Shown piece by piece: positions 1 to 8,227 of a stretch of 43,303 bases of DNA (positions are counted from its first letter, which is position 1; the number at the start of each line of letters is the position of its first letter). Origin of the DNA: Verrucomicrobiota bacterium (GTDB lineage: Bacteria > Verrucomicrobiota > Verrucomicrobiia > Limisphaerales > JAEYXS01); contig JAEYXS010000088.1 in assembly GCA_023431185.1 (NCBI GenBank), positions 1 through 43,303 of the forward strand, written 5' to 3'. The notes beneath the pieces are model-generated. The model was not told where the DNA came from and ran no database searches. It worked only from the letters and a program-made list of their open reading frames with translations. Made by a program: the position numbers and the translations under genes.

Positions 1-1115
1 CCCTTGAATCCCCCACCCATCCGCGACTCCTCTCGGATCCCACCAGCCAACGACAGATCGCTCAACTCCTTCACCTGCGCCACCTCCGCCCCTTCCACCT
101 GCGGCAAGGCGATGCTGTAATGACGCGTCTGCACATTCCCCATCGGCGCAACACTGTCATGCATCACTATCGTTTGCGCTGGAACCCCAGCGCGTGGACT
201 GATAACCGCCTTGTCGTCAGCATATGAAAAGCGCAACCCACCCACATCCGCTGGCGTAGCCGCCGGTGCTGCCGCCTTCGCCTTGCTCGGCAACGTCGTC
301 ACCCCTCTTGCCACGCGTCCCCGATTGACCGGCGGTTCCGCCGAACCCGCCGCCCGATTGGAGAAATACACCTGCGGACGACTATCCGGGGCGATGGCAG
401 CAGAATCGTATACCGAGAAACTCGCTGTCGTCCCCAAGGCCGCAGATGCGTTGGTAATCGTAGCTATCACGCTCCCATCCGCCTTGTGCTCCGTCATACT
501 ACTATACTTATATGGACTAGTACCCGCCGGTATCGCCGCAACTACGCTCGCCTGCGCATCCATGATTGCAACGTTCGCCATCTCCTTGGCATCCATCACA
601 TCCTCACCAACCTTCACCGACTCCTTGCTACGGCCCAACATCATGTCCATGAAACTCCGTCCACCTGCTAAAACATCCGTCTGCGTCGTCGTTTCGAGAT
701 AAGCCATCTGCTCCTCCCTCTTCCCTACCATCACCCAGCTCACCCCCATCAACGCCACCACCATCGCCGCCAGCTTCAACAGATCCTTCTGATACCGCTG
801 CCAGAACGACACCTTGATAATCTTTTTGGCTTTCGGAGAACCGCCCTTGAACACCGCCAGCAATTCCTCCCGCCGCTCCTGCGCCAATGTCAACGGCTCC
901 GGTGTGACGCCCACTGGCAGCTCCGTCGTCGGCACCGCCTCCTTCACCAGCCCCAGCACCGCCTTCAGCCGGTCATGCAGCCGTGTCAGTTCAGGATCCC
1001 GTGCGATGGCCGCCTGCACCTCTGCCGCCTCCTCGGCGGTCAGTTCCCCCAGGAGCAGCGCGGTGATCCGCACTTCCATGTCGTTGTTCTCAGGGTTCAA
1101 ATCTTCAGGTTTCAT
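1..1115 (-). CDS. Putative anti-sigma factor / membrane protein, truncated by window edge
   Basis: The frame is open for 371 codons from an ATG at 1115 and runs off the left edge. Its ATG overlaps the TGA of the ECF sigma gene (ATGA), so the two are probably translationally coupled. The N-terminus is acidic and helical and contains LLLGELTAEEAAEVQ at about residues 21-35, a pattern common in anti-sigma-like N-termini of Planctomycetes and Verrucomicrobia. A single membrane segment follows near residues 112-130 (LLKLAAMVVALMGVSWVMV). The visible remainder is Ala/Ser/Thr/Pro-rich and presumably periplasmic. In related genomes such N-termini often precede a von Willebrand A domain, but none is visible before the edge. 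The anti-sigma role is inferred from position, size and topology; no catalytic motif is seen. Confidence 0.6.
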   Translation of the reverse strand, partial: MKPEDLNPENNDMEVRITALLLGELTAEEAAEVQAAIARDPELTRLHDRLKAVLGLVKEAVPTTELPVGVTPEPLTLAQERREELLAVFKGGSPKAKKIIKVSFWQRYQKDLLKLAAMVVALMGVSWVMVGKREEQMAYLETTTQTDVLAGGRSFMDMMLGRSKESVKVGEDVMDAKEMANVAIMDAQASVVAAIPAGTSPYKYSSMTEHKADGSVIATITNASAALGTTASFSVYDSAAIAPDSRPQVYFSNRAAGSAEPPVNRGRVARGVTTLPSKAKAAAPAATPADVGGLRFSYADDKAVISPRAGVPAQTIVMHDSVAPMGNVQTRHYSIALPQVEGAEVAQVKELSDLSLAGGIREESRMGGGFK

Positions 1116-1690
1116 GGTATCAATCCCGTCCGGGCGAGTTCTGCCGCGATCGCCTTCAGGGCATGGTGCAGGAGATAGCCCACATTGCTGGCGCTCAGCC
1201 CCGTGCGCCGGGCGATCTCCTGATAAGAAAGATTCTCGACAAATTTCAACCGCACCACCTCGCGGCTCCGTTCATCCAGCGTGCTCAGGCTCAGCCGCAC
1301 CAGCCCGATGCCCTCCCAGCGGATGATCTGCTCGTCCGGCAACGGCTCCGGGTCCGTGCCATTATGGTTGTTATCCGCCTGCTCCTCCCCGTCCGCTCCC
1401 GTGCCCGTCTCCATCGGCACCGTCTTCGCCGCCTGCCGCCGCTGGTTCAGCGCCAGGTTATGCACCGTGCGATAGAGCCACCTTCTCGGCTCCTTCACTT
1501 CGGCGAATTGTCCATGCAACTTCATGAATGCTTCCTGGACGACATCCTCCGCCTGTGCCCGCTCCCCCACCAACCGCAGGGCGTAACTGAGCAGCGGCGA
1601 TTCGAGCGCTACGAACAGCTCCTCGATCTTTTCCAGCGGCGGCACCTCCGCCCCGGCTGCTGCATCAGGCTGCACCACGGTCATGGGCAT
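1112..1690 (-). CDS. ECF-type RNA polymerase sigma factor
   Basis: 192 residues. Region 2 is recognisable around YALRLVGERAQAEDVVQEAF followed by PRRWLYRTVHNLALNQRRQ, the usual sigma-70 core-binding and -10 recognition segment. Region 4 is near the C-terminus, with RSREVVRLKFVENLSYQEIA and then a helix-turn-helix ending TGLSASNVGYLLHHALK. An acidic, Asp/Glu-rich linker separates the two regions. Two ATGs lie at 1690 and 1684; the first is used here but neither is clearly better. The downstream membrane gene overlaps the stop by ATGA, the normal sigma/anti-sigma arrangement. Its regulon cannot be read from the window. Confidence 0.9.
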   Translation of the reverse strand: MPMTVVQPDAAAGAEVPPLEKIEELFVALESPLLSYALRLVGERAQAEDVVQEAFMKLHGQFAEVKEPRRWLYRTVHNLALNQRRQAAKTVPMETGTGADGEEQADNNHNGTDPEPLPDEQIIRWEGIGLVRLSLSTLDERSREVVRLKFVENLSYQEIARRTGLSASNVGYLLHHALKAIAAELARTGLIP

Positions 1691-1859
1691 TGGGGTGACA
1701 TAGGCGTGTCAATCACGGGTTCCTCGCTCCGGTTCGACCGGCCATAATCGGTGTCATCACACCTATACGACACACCGGAAGCACATTCCTTAGACGAATT
1801 ATGGGATTATTTCCTCCCCACTATCTGCCACCGGATACAGACGGTCAACCTCCTGCCTT
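1691..1859. other. Intergenic, upstream of the ECF sigma gene
   Basis: No credible gene. The stretch must hold the promoter of the sigma gene, which reads leftwards, but I see no convincing -35/-10 pair. The non-genic interval between genes continues to 2073 through the repeat element described separately. Confidence 0.4.
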
Positions 1860-2070
1860 GGAGCGCGGATTGTCCCCATCCGCAGCAACTTACAAGCGCC
1901 GAACGATTTCCACTTGGATGAGGTGGGAAATGCTATCTCCTTCTCCTTGGGGAGAAGGCCGGGATGAGGGGAAAGGGCGTGCCCGAAAACAAGTCGGTCG
2001 GATGTCACTAATCATATCCCGAACCACTATATGATTGGACATTGCTGCGGGTTGGGACAACCCGCGCTCC
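1860..2070. repeat. Composite inverted-repeat element, REPIN/MITE-like (copy 1)
   Basis: Two 30-base arms lie in inverted orientation at 1860-1889 and 2041-2070 and match at about 26 of 30 positions. Each arm folds into its own hairpin: GCGGAT/ATCCGC around a TGTCCCC loop on the left, and GCGGGTT/AACCCGC on the right. Between the arms are a perfect 7-base palindrome (CTTCTCC, TTGG, GGAGAAG at 1940-1957) and a perfect 8-base inverted repeat (AATCATAT at 2010-2017, ATATGATT at 2029-2036). A second copy of the arm pair lies at 20234-20343. No transposase is encoded and no target duplication is evident, so a non-autonomous element is the best reading. Confidence 0.7.
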
Positions 2071-2073
2071 GTC

Positions 2074-3516
2074 TCAAAACTTCGGCCGCACATCCGTGAT
2101 GCCTTCATACACAGGCATCTTGTCCGGCCCGATGCGCTTCGAAAGCTTCTCCAGATCCCGCTCCAACTGCTTCCGTTGTGCCGCCCACTTCGGGTCGTTG
2201 ATGAGGTTCTTCTGCTCCAACGGATCGCTGGCCAGGTGATACAGCTCCGCCGTGAAGCGGTCCGGCCCGCCATCGCCGTGCGGATACCGGATCAGCTTCC
2301 ACTCGTCCGTGCGGATGCCGCGCACATTAGGCGTATACGGGAACTGCTTCTCGAAGTTGTATTCGTAAAGGAAGGACTCGCGCCACTTCACCCGCTTGCC
2401 TTCCAACAAGGGCATCCACGAAAGCCCCTCGATGTCCTTCAGCTTTTTCCCGCCGCCGAAGTCCACGATGCTCGGCGCCATGTCCAGGCTCAGCACCATC
2501 TTGTCGATGACCGTCCCCGGCTTCACCAATGGCGGATACCGCACCAATAACGGGATGCGCAGGCTGTCCTCATACATCGTGCGCTTGTCCGTGCGCCCGT
2601 GCTCGCCCAGCACGAACCCGTTATCGCTCGTGTAGATGATGACGGTGTTATCAAGTTGACCGTTGGCCTTGAGCGTTTCGTAGATGCGACCGACGCTTTC
2701 ATCCACCGAAAGCACGGTGGCGAGATACGTCCGCACCAGGCGCTCCAACGTCTTCAAGTCATACAGCGGCCCGCCGCCGCCATGCCAGGTAGGGTAACTC
2801 TCCTTCAACCATGAGGGTTTGCCCGGCGCGGCGTAGTCATCGGCATTCTTTGGCCGGGGAATCGCCACGTTATCCAACGCATTGGCGAAACGCGGCTCCG
2901 GCTGGATCGGTCCACCATGCGGCGCCTTCTGGCCGAGGATGAGGAGAAACGGTTGCTCCCGCTTTTGCTTCAACCAAGTAAGCGCAAAATCCGTCACCAC
3001 CGTGGTGTAGTAACCGGGCACCTTCTTCCGCACGCCGTCGATGTTGAATTCGTTATCGAAATAATTCCCCTGTCCACGATGGCTGACCCAGTGGTCGAAG
3101 CCTGGTCGTTGCTCGTCATTATCCTCACCCATGTGCCACTTGCCGATGTAGGCGGTCTGGTAACCCGCCGCTTTCAGGCTGCGCGGGTAGCTGGGCAGGT
3201 CCACGGGGTATTCCGTGAAATTGTTCTGCACGCCATGCTGCCGCGCATAGCGTCCGCTCAACATGGACGCCCGGCTGGGCGAGCAGAGCGAGGTGGTGAC
3301 GAAGACATTCGCGAACCGCGCCCCTTCCTTGGCCAGCCGGTCAATATTGGGCGTGGCAAACAGCTTGTTCCCCGCACAGCTCATCGCATCCGCCCGCTGA
3401 TCATCGGTGAGGATGACGAGGATATTGGGCCGGGTGGCCGCCTGCGCCTGGATCGCCCAGATGAGACTGGTAACCAGCAAAGCGAGTGAAGCAACCAGTT
3501 TGGAAAATGATTTCAT
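2074..3516 (-). CDS. Secreted sulfatase (arylsulfatase family)
   Basis: 480 residues. A signal peptide (residues 1 to about 26, cleavage after AQA) points to export. The mature protein opens with RPNILVILTDDQRAD, where the paired Asp at 38-39 are the expected Ca2+ ligands of the alkaline-phosphatase-like fold. The sulfatase signature CSPSR follows at 78-82; Cys78 is the residue converted to formylglycine by the sulfatase-maturing enzyme. Further family marks are GKWHMGE and, in the C-terminal half, YTSDNGFVLGEHG. Substrates are sulfate esters, plausibly of algal or host polysaccharides, but the specificity is not readable. No maturase or glycoside hydrolase adjoins it. The left-hand inverted-repeat element begins 3 bases after its stop. 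Confidence 0.93.
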   Translation of the reverse strand: MKSFSKLVASLALLVTSLIWAIQAQAATRPNILVILTDDQRADAMSCAGNKLFATPNIDRLAKEGARFANVFVTTSLCSPSRASMLSGRYARQHGVQNNFTEYPVDLPSYPRSLKAAGYQTAYIGKWHMGEDNDEQRPGFDHWVSHRGQGNYFDNEFNIDGVRKKVPGYYTTVVTDFALTWLKQKREQPFLLILGQKAPHGGPIQPEPRFANALDNVAIPRPKNADDYAAPGKPSWLKESYPTWHGGGGPLYDLKTLERLVRTYLATVLSVDESVGRIYETLKANGQLDNTVIIYTSDNGFVLGEHGRTDKRTMYEDSLRIPLLVRYPPLVKPGTVIDKMVLSLDMAPSIVDFGGGKKLKDIEGLSWMPLLEGKRVKWRESFLYEYNFEKQFPYTPNVRGIRTDEWKLIRYPHGDGGPDRFTAELYHLASDPLEQKNLINDPKWAAQRKQLERDLEKLSKRIGPDKMPVYEGITDVRPKF

Positions 3517-3572
3517 GGCTTAAGGCAGAGTTTATCCGCCCGCCCCGCCCGAATGCAACCGCATTGCTGGCC

Positions 3573-3608
3573 CAAAAAACAAAGCGCCGGACGTTTCCGG
3601 CCGGCGCT
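3573..3608 (-). terminator. Rho-independent terminator
   Basis: On the minus strand an AGCGCCGG/CCGGCGCT stem (3601-3608 with 3583-3590) encloses a 10-base loop and is followed by TTTGTTTTTT. It lies 25 bases beyond the stop of the exported protein at 3634-4590 and separates it from the sulfatase gene. Confidence 0.8.
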
Positions 3609-3633
3609 CACACACACGCAGAACTATTCCAGT

Positions 3634-4590
3634 TTATTTGCCTTTGCCCTTGGTGGAGCCGGAGACGATGCGGATGCTATCCGCGCCTACGATGGCCGAG
3701 CCACCCGTCGTGGCACCGCTCAAGGCCAGTTCCACCGAGGCTGCATCCACCGCACCAGCGGAGACCAGGGCCGGGGTGCTGAAGTGCAGCATCAGGTCCA
3801 GCAGACCGTCGCCATCCACGTCTTCCACCGCGCTGCGCAGCGGAGCAACGGCACCGGCCAGCTCCGGATCACCCAGCAGGAGCGAGCTCGCATCGATGTC
3901 CGCAGCCGAGAAGTCCGCCGTGGACAGGATGGCTACGGGCAGCACGCCTTGGCTCTTGAGGTTCACCGGGTTCACGTCACTGCCCGGATGGACATCGAGC
4001 ACGACTTCCTGCGTGGTGTTCACCACGACGTACTCATAGGTGACCGTGACTTCGGCCGCGAGTTGCAGGTCGGTGAAGTCCATCGCATTGAACGGATCGG
4101 ATAGCCCCACAGCCCCCGCACCACCGATCACCAGCGGCACATTGCCCGCGCCGGTGAAGAGCGCGAGATCCGCAGCGCCGGCCAGCGTCGTTTGCACCGT
4201 CCCCTCGACGGAGCCGAAGAAGACTGCGTTCTCGAAGCTGTTGATGAACGCCGTCCCTTGGGCGGTCAGACCACCCGACAGGATCAACGACGAATCCGGA
4301 CGGCGGAGGTTTGCGGTCACGAAGTAATCCGCCACGATGGTCTGCGGGGAACCGAAGTTCATCACAAACGAATTGTAGGACATGGTGGACTTGGTGCTGA
4401 CATGCACAGCGGTCAGGGAGCCAAGGGAACCATCGAATTGCGGCACGCTGACTGGCAGCGGTGTCTCGCCCGAGAAGTAGTTCAGCACCGAGGACGGCAC
4501 GACTACTGTGTGCTGCACGGTATCGGCGGGCAGCGTGGTGGTAGTTAACAAGGTAGCTACAGCTAGTATGAGGTATAATTTATGTCGCAT
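3634..4590 (-). CDS. Exported choice-of-anchor-E-like protein with C-terminal Ca-binding-like domain
   Basis: 318 residues from the ATG at 4590, which directly precedes a signal peptide (MRHKLYLILAVATLL...LPADT); a second in-frame ATG at 4605 adds five residues. The first half (FDGSLGSLTAVHV...) resembles the beta-rich choice-of-anchor E domain. The second half has the motif LDVHPGSDVNPVNLKSQG, then GVLPVAILSTADFSAADID and EDVDGDGLLDLMLHF. The last contains a DxDxDG loop typical of a widespread, unnamed domain of surface proteins. The tail ends in KGKGK with no sorting signal. A strong Shine-Dalgarno sequence lies well upstream and fits a short leader frame better than this start. A terminator follows. 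Function unknown; probably secreted or surface-attached. Confidence 0.75.
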   Translation of the reverse strand: MRHKLYLILAVATLLTTTTLPADTVQHTVVVPSSVLNYFSGETPLPVSVPQFDGSLGSLTAVHVSTKSTMSYNSFVMNFGSPQTIVADYFVTANLRRPDSSLILSGGLTAQGTAFINSFENAVFFGSVEGTVQTTLAGAADLALFTGAGNVPLVIGGAGAVGLSDPFNAMDFTDLQLAAEVTVTYEYVVVNTTQEVVLDVHPGSDVNPVNLKSQGVLPVAILSTADFSAADIDASSLLLGDPELAGAVAPLRSAVEDVDGDGLLDLMLHFSTPALVSAGAVDAASVELALSGATTGGSAIVGADSIRIVSGSTKGKGK

Positions 4591-4594
4591 AAGC

Positions 4595-4633
4595 TTACAC
4601 TGCATTTAGCACAAACGCTGCCATGTCGCTCAC
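4595..4633 (-). CDS. Possible 12-codon leader ORF
   Basis: AAAGGAG (4646-4640) stands 6 bases before a GTG at 4633 that opens a frame of 12 codons ending in TAA at 4597-4595. That stop lies 4 bases before the ATG of the exported protein. The downstream gene has no Shine-Dalgarno of its own, so reinitiation after this leader would explain its translation. The frame is short enough to be chance. Confidence 0.25.
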   Translation of the reverse strand: MSDMAAFVLNAV

Positions 4634-4802
4634 AGATAACTCCTTTCTGGTAAATGGGTTCCGCAGCTTTGCGATAATGCCGAACAGCACTATCTCCTCC
4701 GCTTGAAGCAGCGCCATCCGGAGGTGATTTACGATATTGAACTAGCGCAACAAAAAATGCTAAGCGGTGTTTAATGGATACGTGTCCAACTGCGTTGTTA
4801 CA

Positions 4803-4831
4803 TTGACATATTTCGGGACACGTAAAACTAT
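4803..4831 (+). promoter_or_regulatory. Possible sigma-70 promoter
   Basis: TTGACA at 4803-4808 is a perfect -35. At a 17-base spacing the -10 would be AACTAT, which matches the consensus at only three positions. It lies about 50 bases upstream of the ATG at 4879, whose own Shine-Dalgarno (AGAAGGA) is clear. Confidence 0.3.
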
Positions 4832-4878
4832 CAGCTAATCACCTGTTACCAACAAAACCCGAGCAGAAGGATCATCTC

Positions 4879-5994
4879 ATGAAACGACTCCCGCAAATTG
4901 CCGTTACCCTATGTGCCCTCGGTCTGGCCGTCACCGCCTCCGCCGCCAACTGGACGGAAGGCATGAAGGCTGGCAAACCGGAACTCAAATCCGCCAGCCA
5001 GCTCGCTTTCGGCCCGGATGGCATCCTCTTCGTGGCTGATTCCAAATCCGCCGCCGTGTTCGCCCTGGATACCGGCGACACCAAGGCCGGTTCTGCCGGT
5101 TCCTTGAAGGTGGAAGGCATCAACCAGAAGATTGCCGCCCTGCTCGGCACCAGCGCCGACCAGATCGTCATCAGTGACATGGCGGTGAATCCGATCTCAC
5201 GCAACATTTACCTCGCCGTCGACCGCGGTCGCAGTGCGAATGCTGCGCCGGTCCTCGTTCGCGTGGACAAGACGGGTAAGCTCGAGACTGTCTCGCTCGA
5301 TAATGTGAAGCATTCCAAGGCTACCCTGCCAGACGCCCCGGTGGAGGGCGTGGTGGGCGAAGGCAATCGCAAGAGCAACCCGCGCACGGAAAGCATCACG
5401 GACATCGCCTTCCTCGAAGACCGCCTGCTCATCGCCGGTCTCTCGAATGAAGAATTCGCCTCCACCCTGCGCGCCATCCCGTTTCCGTTCAAAACGGTGG
5501 CGAACGGCACCAGCGTGGAGATCTATCACGGCGCGCATGGCAAGTTTGAGACGCGCTCCCCGATCCGCACGTTCATCCCCTTCAAGGTCGGAAAAGAACA
5601 GCAACTCCTCGCTGCCTACACCTGCACGCCATTGGTTCAATTCCCGCTTAAGGATTTGAAGCCGGGCGCAAAGATCCAGGGCAAGACCATCGCCGAGCTC
5701 GGCAATCGCAACCGCCCGCTGGACATGATCGTGTATCAGAAGGACGGCAAAGACTACCTGCTCATGGCGAACAGCAGCCGCGGCATCATGAAGATCGATA
5801 CTACGCAGATCGAAGGTGCCGAGAGCATCACCACCAAAGTGAATGACAAGCAGGGAGTGACCTACCAGACCATCGAAAGCTGGACTGGCATCGACCAGCT
5901 CGACCGTCTGGATGACAAGACCGCGCTCGTGGTCCGTCGTAACGGCGAAGGCGCGACCGCTTCGCTGAATCTGGAATCCCTGCCGCTGCCTTGA
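4879..5994 (+). CDS. Exported beta-propeller-like protein
   Basis: 371 residues. Residues 1-22 form a signal peptide (MKRLPQIAVTLCALGLAVTA, cleavage near ASA). The mature part has repeated short strands with NHL/SMP-30-like phrasing: LAFGPDGILFVADSKSAAVF near residue 42, then ISDMAVNPISRNIYLAVDR and ITDIAFLEDRLLIAGLSN. This suggests a propeller built from four to six blades. No catalytic residues are recognised. AGAAGGA sits at a good distance before the ATG. Nine bases separate its stop from the next gene, so the two form a transcription unit and probably act together in the periplasm or at the surface. Function unknown. Confidence 0.75.
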   Translation: MKRLPQIAVTLCALGLAVTASAANWTEGMKAGKPELKSASQLAFGPDGILFVADSKSAAVFALDTGDTKAGSAGSLKVEGINQKIAALLGTSADQIVISDMAVNPISRNIYLAVDRGRSANAAPVLVRVDKTGKLETVSLDNVKHSKATLPDAPVEGVVGEGNRKSNPRTESITDIAFLEDRLLIAGLSNEEFASTLRAIPFPFKTVANGTSVEIYHGAHGKFETRSPIRTFIPFKVGKEQQLLAAYTCTPLVQFPLKDLKPGAKIQGKTIAELGNRNRPLDMIVYQKDGKDYLLMANSSRGIMKIDTTQIEGAESITTKVNDKQGVTYQTIESWTGIDQLDRLDDKTALVVRRNGEGATASLNLESLPLP

Positions 5995-6003
5995 TCAGAT
6001 TCG

Positions 6004-7164
6004 ATGCGTAAAGGAAGTTTCAACGGACTGGCTGTCGCCCTCGCGGCAGCCAGTCTTTTTTTGGTGCAAGCCGCTTGTGCCCAAACCATCGTCTGGGAAA
6101 AGCAGGATGAAAAAGAAGTCGTCGTGATACAGGGATTGGATACCAGACATCTCAACGGCAAATGGACCAATGAGCAGTGGCGGAAGGCATTCCCGGTGAC
6201 TGTGGAGTCGGCTGACCTTGTCAGCAGCATGGAATTGCCGCCCATGCTGGGGCGCTATTGGTTCCGGGATGGGCTCGTGACGTTCACACCGGAATATCCG
6301 CTCACGCCGGGGTTGAAGTATCGCGCCACGCTCAACACCGCCAAGTTCCCGGATTATCTGGGCAAGCCCGTCACGATCACATCGACCCACACCGTGGCGG
6401 CCGTCAACATGACACCCACGACTGTGGTGCAAGCAGTGTATCCCAGCGCCGATGTCCTGCCAGAGAATCTCCTGAAATTTTACCTTCACTTCTCCGCTCC
6501 GATGAATGGCGGGCATATCTACGATCACATCAAGTTGCTAAATAGTGACGGCAAACCGGTCGAACTTCCCTTCCTGGAGATTGATGAGGAATTGTGGAAT
6601 CCCGAGATGACCCGCCTCACGCTCTTCATCGATCCGGGCCGGATCAAACGCGAAGTGAAACCGCTGGAAGACATCGGCCCGGCACTCGAAGCCGGCAAGG
6701 CTTTCACCCTCGTCATCGATAAGGCATGGCAAGATGGCAAGGGTGCGCCGTTAAAGGAATCGTTCCGCAAGCAATTCAAAGTAAGCGCTCCGGACCGCAC
6801 GCCGCTCGACCCCAAGACGTGGCGGATCAAAGCGCCTGCAACCGGAACTGTCGCGGCGCTGACCGTGGAATTTCCGAAATCCATGGACCATGCCCTCGCC
6901 CAACGCCTGATCTGGGTCACGGGCCCGGACAAGCAACGCGTGGCCGGAAACGTGACTTTGCAAAACCAGGAACAGCGCTGGCTCTTCACTCCGGAAAAAG
7001 CGTGGTCACCGGGCACGTATCAACTTCAAACATTGACCACCATCGAAGACCTCGCGGGCAACAATATCGGGAAGGCTTTCGAAGTGGATGTCTTTGAAGG
7101 CGTGGAAAAACGTATCAAGAATGAGACGGTTTCTATTCCGTTCGCGATCAGGGCCACGCCTTGA
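6004..7164 (+). CDS. Exported protein with bacterial Ig-like (SbsA-type) domains
   Basis: 386 residues with a signal peptide ending near QAACAQ. Two or more stretches follow the SbsA-type Ig-like pattern: YWFRDGLVTFTPEYPLTPG with KYRATLNTAKFPD, then LKFYLHFSAPMNGGHIYDHI, and near the C-terminus VEFPKSMDHALAQRLI with WLFTPEKAWSPGTYQL. The domain is usually a structural spacer in surface proteins. The gene follows the propeller gene at 9 bases. Its stop abuts the stop of the next, convergent gene exactly: TGATCA at 7162-7167 contains both stops with no base between. No terminator is visible between the two. Confidence 0.72.
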   Translation: MRKGSFNGLAVALAAASLFLVQAACAQTIVWEKQDEKEVVVIQGLDTRHLNGKWTNEQWRKAFPVTVESADLVSSMELPPMLGRYWFRDGLVTFTPEYPLTPGLKYRATLNTAKFPDYLGKPVTITSTHTVAAVNMTPTTVVQAVYPSADVLPENLLKFYLHFSAPMNGGHIYDHIKLLNSDGKPVELPFLEIDEELWNPEMTRLTLFIDPGRIKREVKPLEDIGPALEAGKAFTLVIDKAWQDGKGAPLKESFRKQFKVSAPDRTPLDPKTWRIKAPATGTVAALTVEFPKSMDHALAQRLIWVTGPDKQRVAGNVTLQNQEQRWLFTPEKAWSPGTYQLQTLTTIEDLAGNNIGKAFEVDVFEGVEKRIKNETVSIPFAIRATP

Positions 7165-8142
7165 TCAATCATCTCGCGTGGCGAGCAACGCCATCACCGC
7201 CCACCCCGTCGTCGAGAGCCGTTGCGCATAGCTCTCATTTCCCGAAGGCCGTGTCGTCTCCGGCCAACTCCCGTCATCATACTGATTCGCGGCCAGAAAC
7301 TTCCGCCCACGCTGGATCATCAAAGTGATCTCAGGTTGATCTCGCATCGGCGCAAGTGCAAGTAACACCATCGCCGTATCGAACACCTCCGGCGGTGCAT
7401 CCGCATACGCCCCCCAGCCGCCATCGCTCGTCTGTGATCGTTGGATCAATTGCAATGCCTGCTCGCGTTTGCTCTTGGCCATTTCAACATCCTCATCCTT
7501 CAACGCCTGCAATAGCACGGCTGCATTGAACACGGTGTTCACCGGAACTTTCGCGGACAGCCACTCCTCCCCGTTGCGCACAGCATTCTTCGCTTCCGCA
7601 GTGTCCATTCGCTTCAACACTCGCACCGCCATGTACGTCGCCAACGGTGCGCCATAAGTTGCCGGTGAGCCCAAGGTATTCGATGCATCAATCGGCCATG
7701 AACCTTCCGCCCCTTGCTGTTTCATCAACCGCTTCGCGGCGATCACCAACGGTTCCTTCGCCTGCAAGTATCCCGTATCCATCGCCGTCACCAAGGCCGC
7801 CGCGAACTGCACATCTGCCAACCGTTGATCGCTGAAACCCGGATCGCCCTGGTTATCATCCCAAGTCTGCGGCCGCTGCAACCAATCCGTAGTATCCGCC
7901 AGCACGGAGTCTTTGATACGATATCCATTGCGCGATGCCAGATAAAGCGCCCTCGCCGCATCACCATTGTTGTGACAGGAAAAGCACCCATTCTCCTTAT
8001 ACCACGCCGGCACATCCTTGCTGAGAAACTCCACTCCCTTCCGCTCTGCCACCAATGCTTCATCTCTGACCACTTCACGACTCGCACAACCAGCTAGTAA
8101 GGCAGCGACCACCAAAACTAAAAGTGTTCTAAAAGAAATCAT
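7165..8142 (-). CDS. Lipoprotein with CxxCH motif and squalene/terpenoid-cyclase-like repeats
   Basis: 325 residues from the ATG at 8142; the frame is open to an earlier ATG at 8175. The N-terminus is a lipoprotein signal with the lipobox LLAGC. Shortly after comes NGCFSCHNN, a CxxCH sequence of the kind that binds haem c. The rest is alpha-helical with repeated QW-like segments of the prenyltransferase/squalene-cyclase alpha-toroid: QGAEGSWPIDAS, TSDGGWGAYAD and YDDGSWPETTRP. The catalytic DxDD acid motif of true squalene-hopene cyclases is not visible, so enzymatic cyclisation is doubtful. Verrucomicrobia and Planctomycetes have many such haem/toroid proteins of unknown function. It is transcribed in the same direction as the phosphonate genes but is separated from phnW by a heptad-repeat gap. 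Confidence 0.72.
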   Translation of the reverse strand: MISFRTLLVLVVAALLAGCASREVVRDEALVAERKGVEFLSKDVPAWYKENGCFSCHNNGDAARALYLASRNGYRIKDSVLADTTDWLQRPQTWDDNQGDPGFSDQRLADVQFAAALVTAMDTGYLQAKEPLVIAAKRLMKQQGAEGSWPIDASNTLGSPATYGAPLATYMAVRVLKRMDTAEAKNAVRNGEEWLSAKVPVNTVFNAAVLLQALKDEDVEMAKSKREQALQLIQRSQTSDGGWGAYADAPPEVFDTAMVLLALAPMRDQPEITLMIQRGRKFLAANQYDDGSWPETTRPSGNESYAQRLSTTGWAVMALLATRDD

Positions 8143-8195
8143 GCGTGTTTGCATGCAAAACATTCCACCACTCATCTCCTCCCGCCAGCTCCCCC

Positions 8196-8223
8196 GTTAC
8201 GCATCACGCATTACGTGTTACGC
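8196..8223. repeat. Degenerate 7-base tandem array (four units)
   Basis: Four heptads in register, 8196-8202, 8203-8209, 8210-8216 and 8217-8223, with consensus RTYACGY. The first and last units are identical (GTTACGC). It fills the gap just after the phnW stop at 8228. Three other arrays in the window keep the same 7-base period with different unit sequences. Confidence 0.65.
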
Positions 8224-8227
8224 ACTT

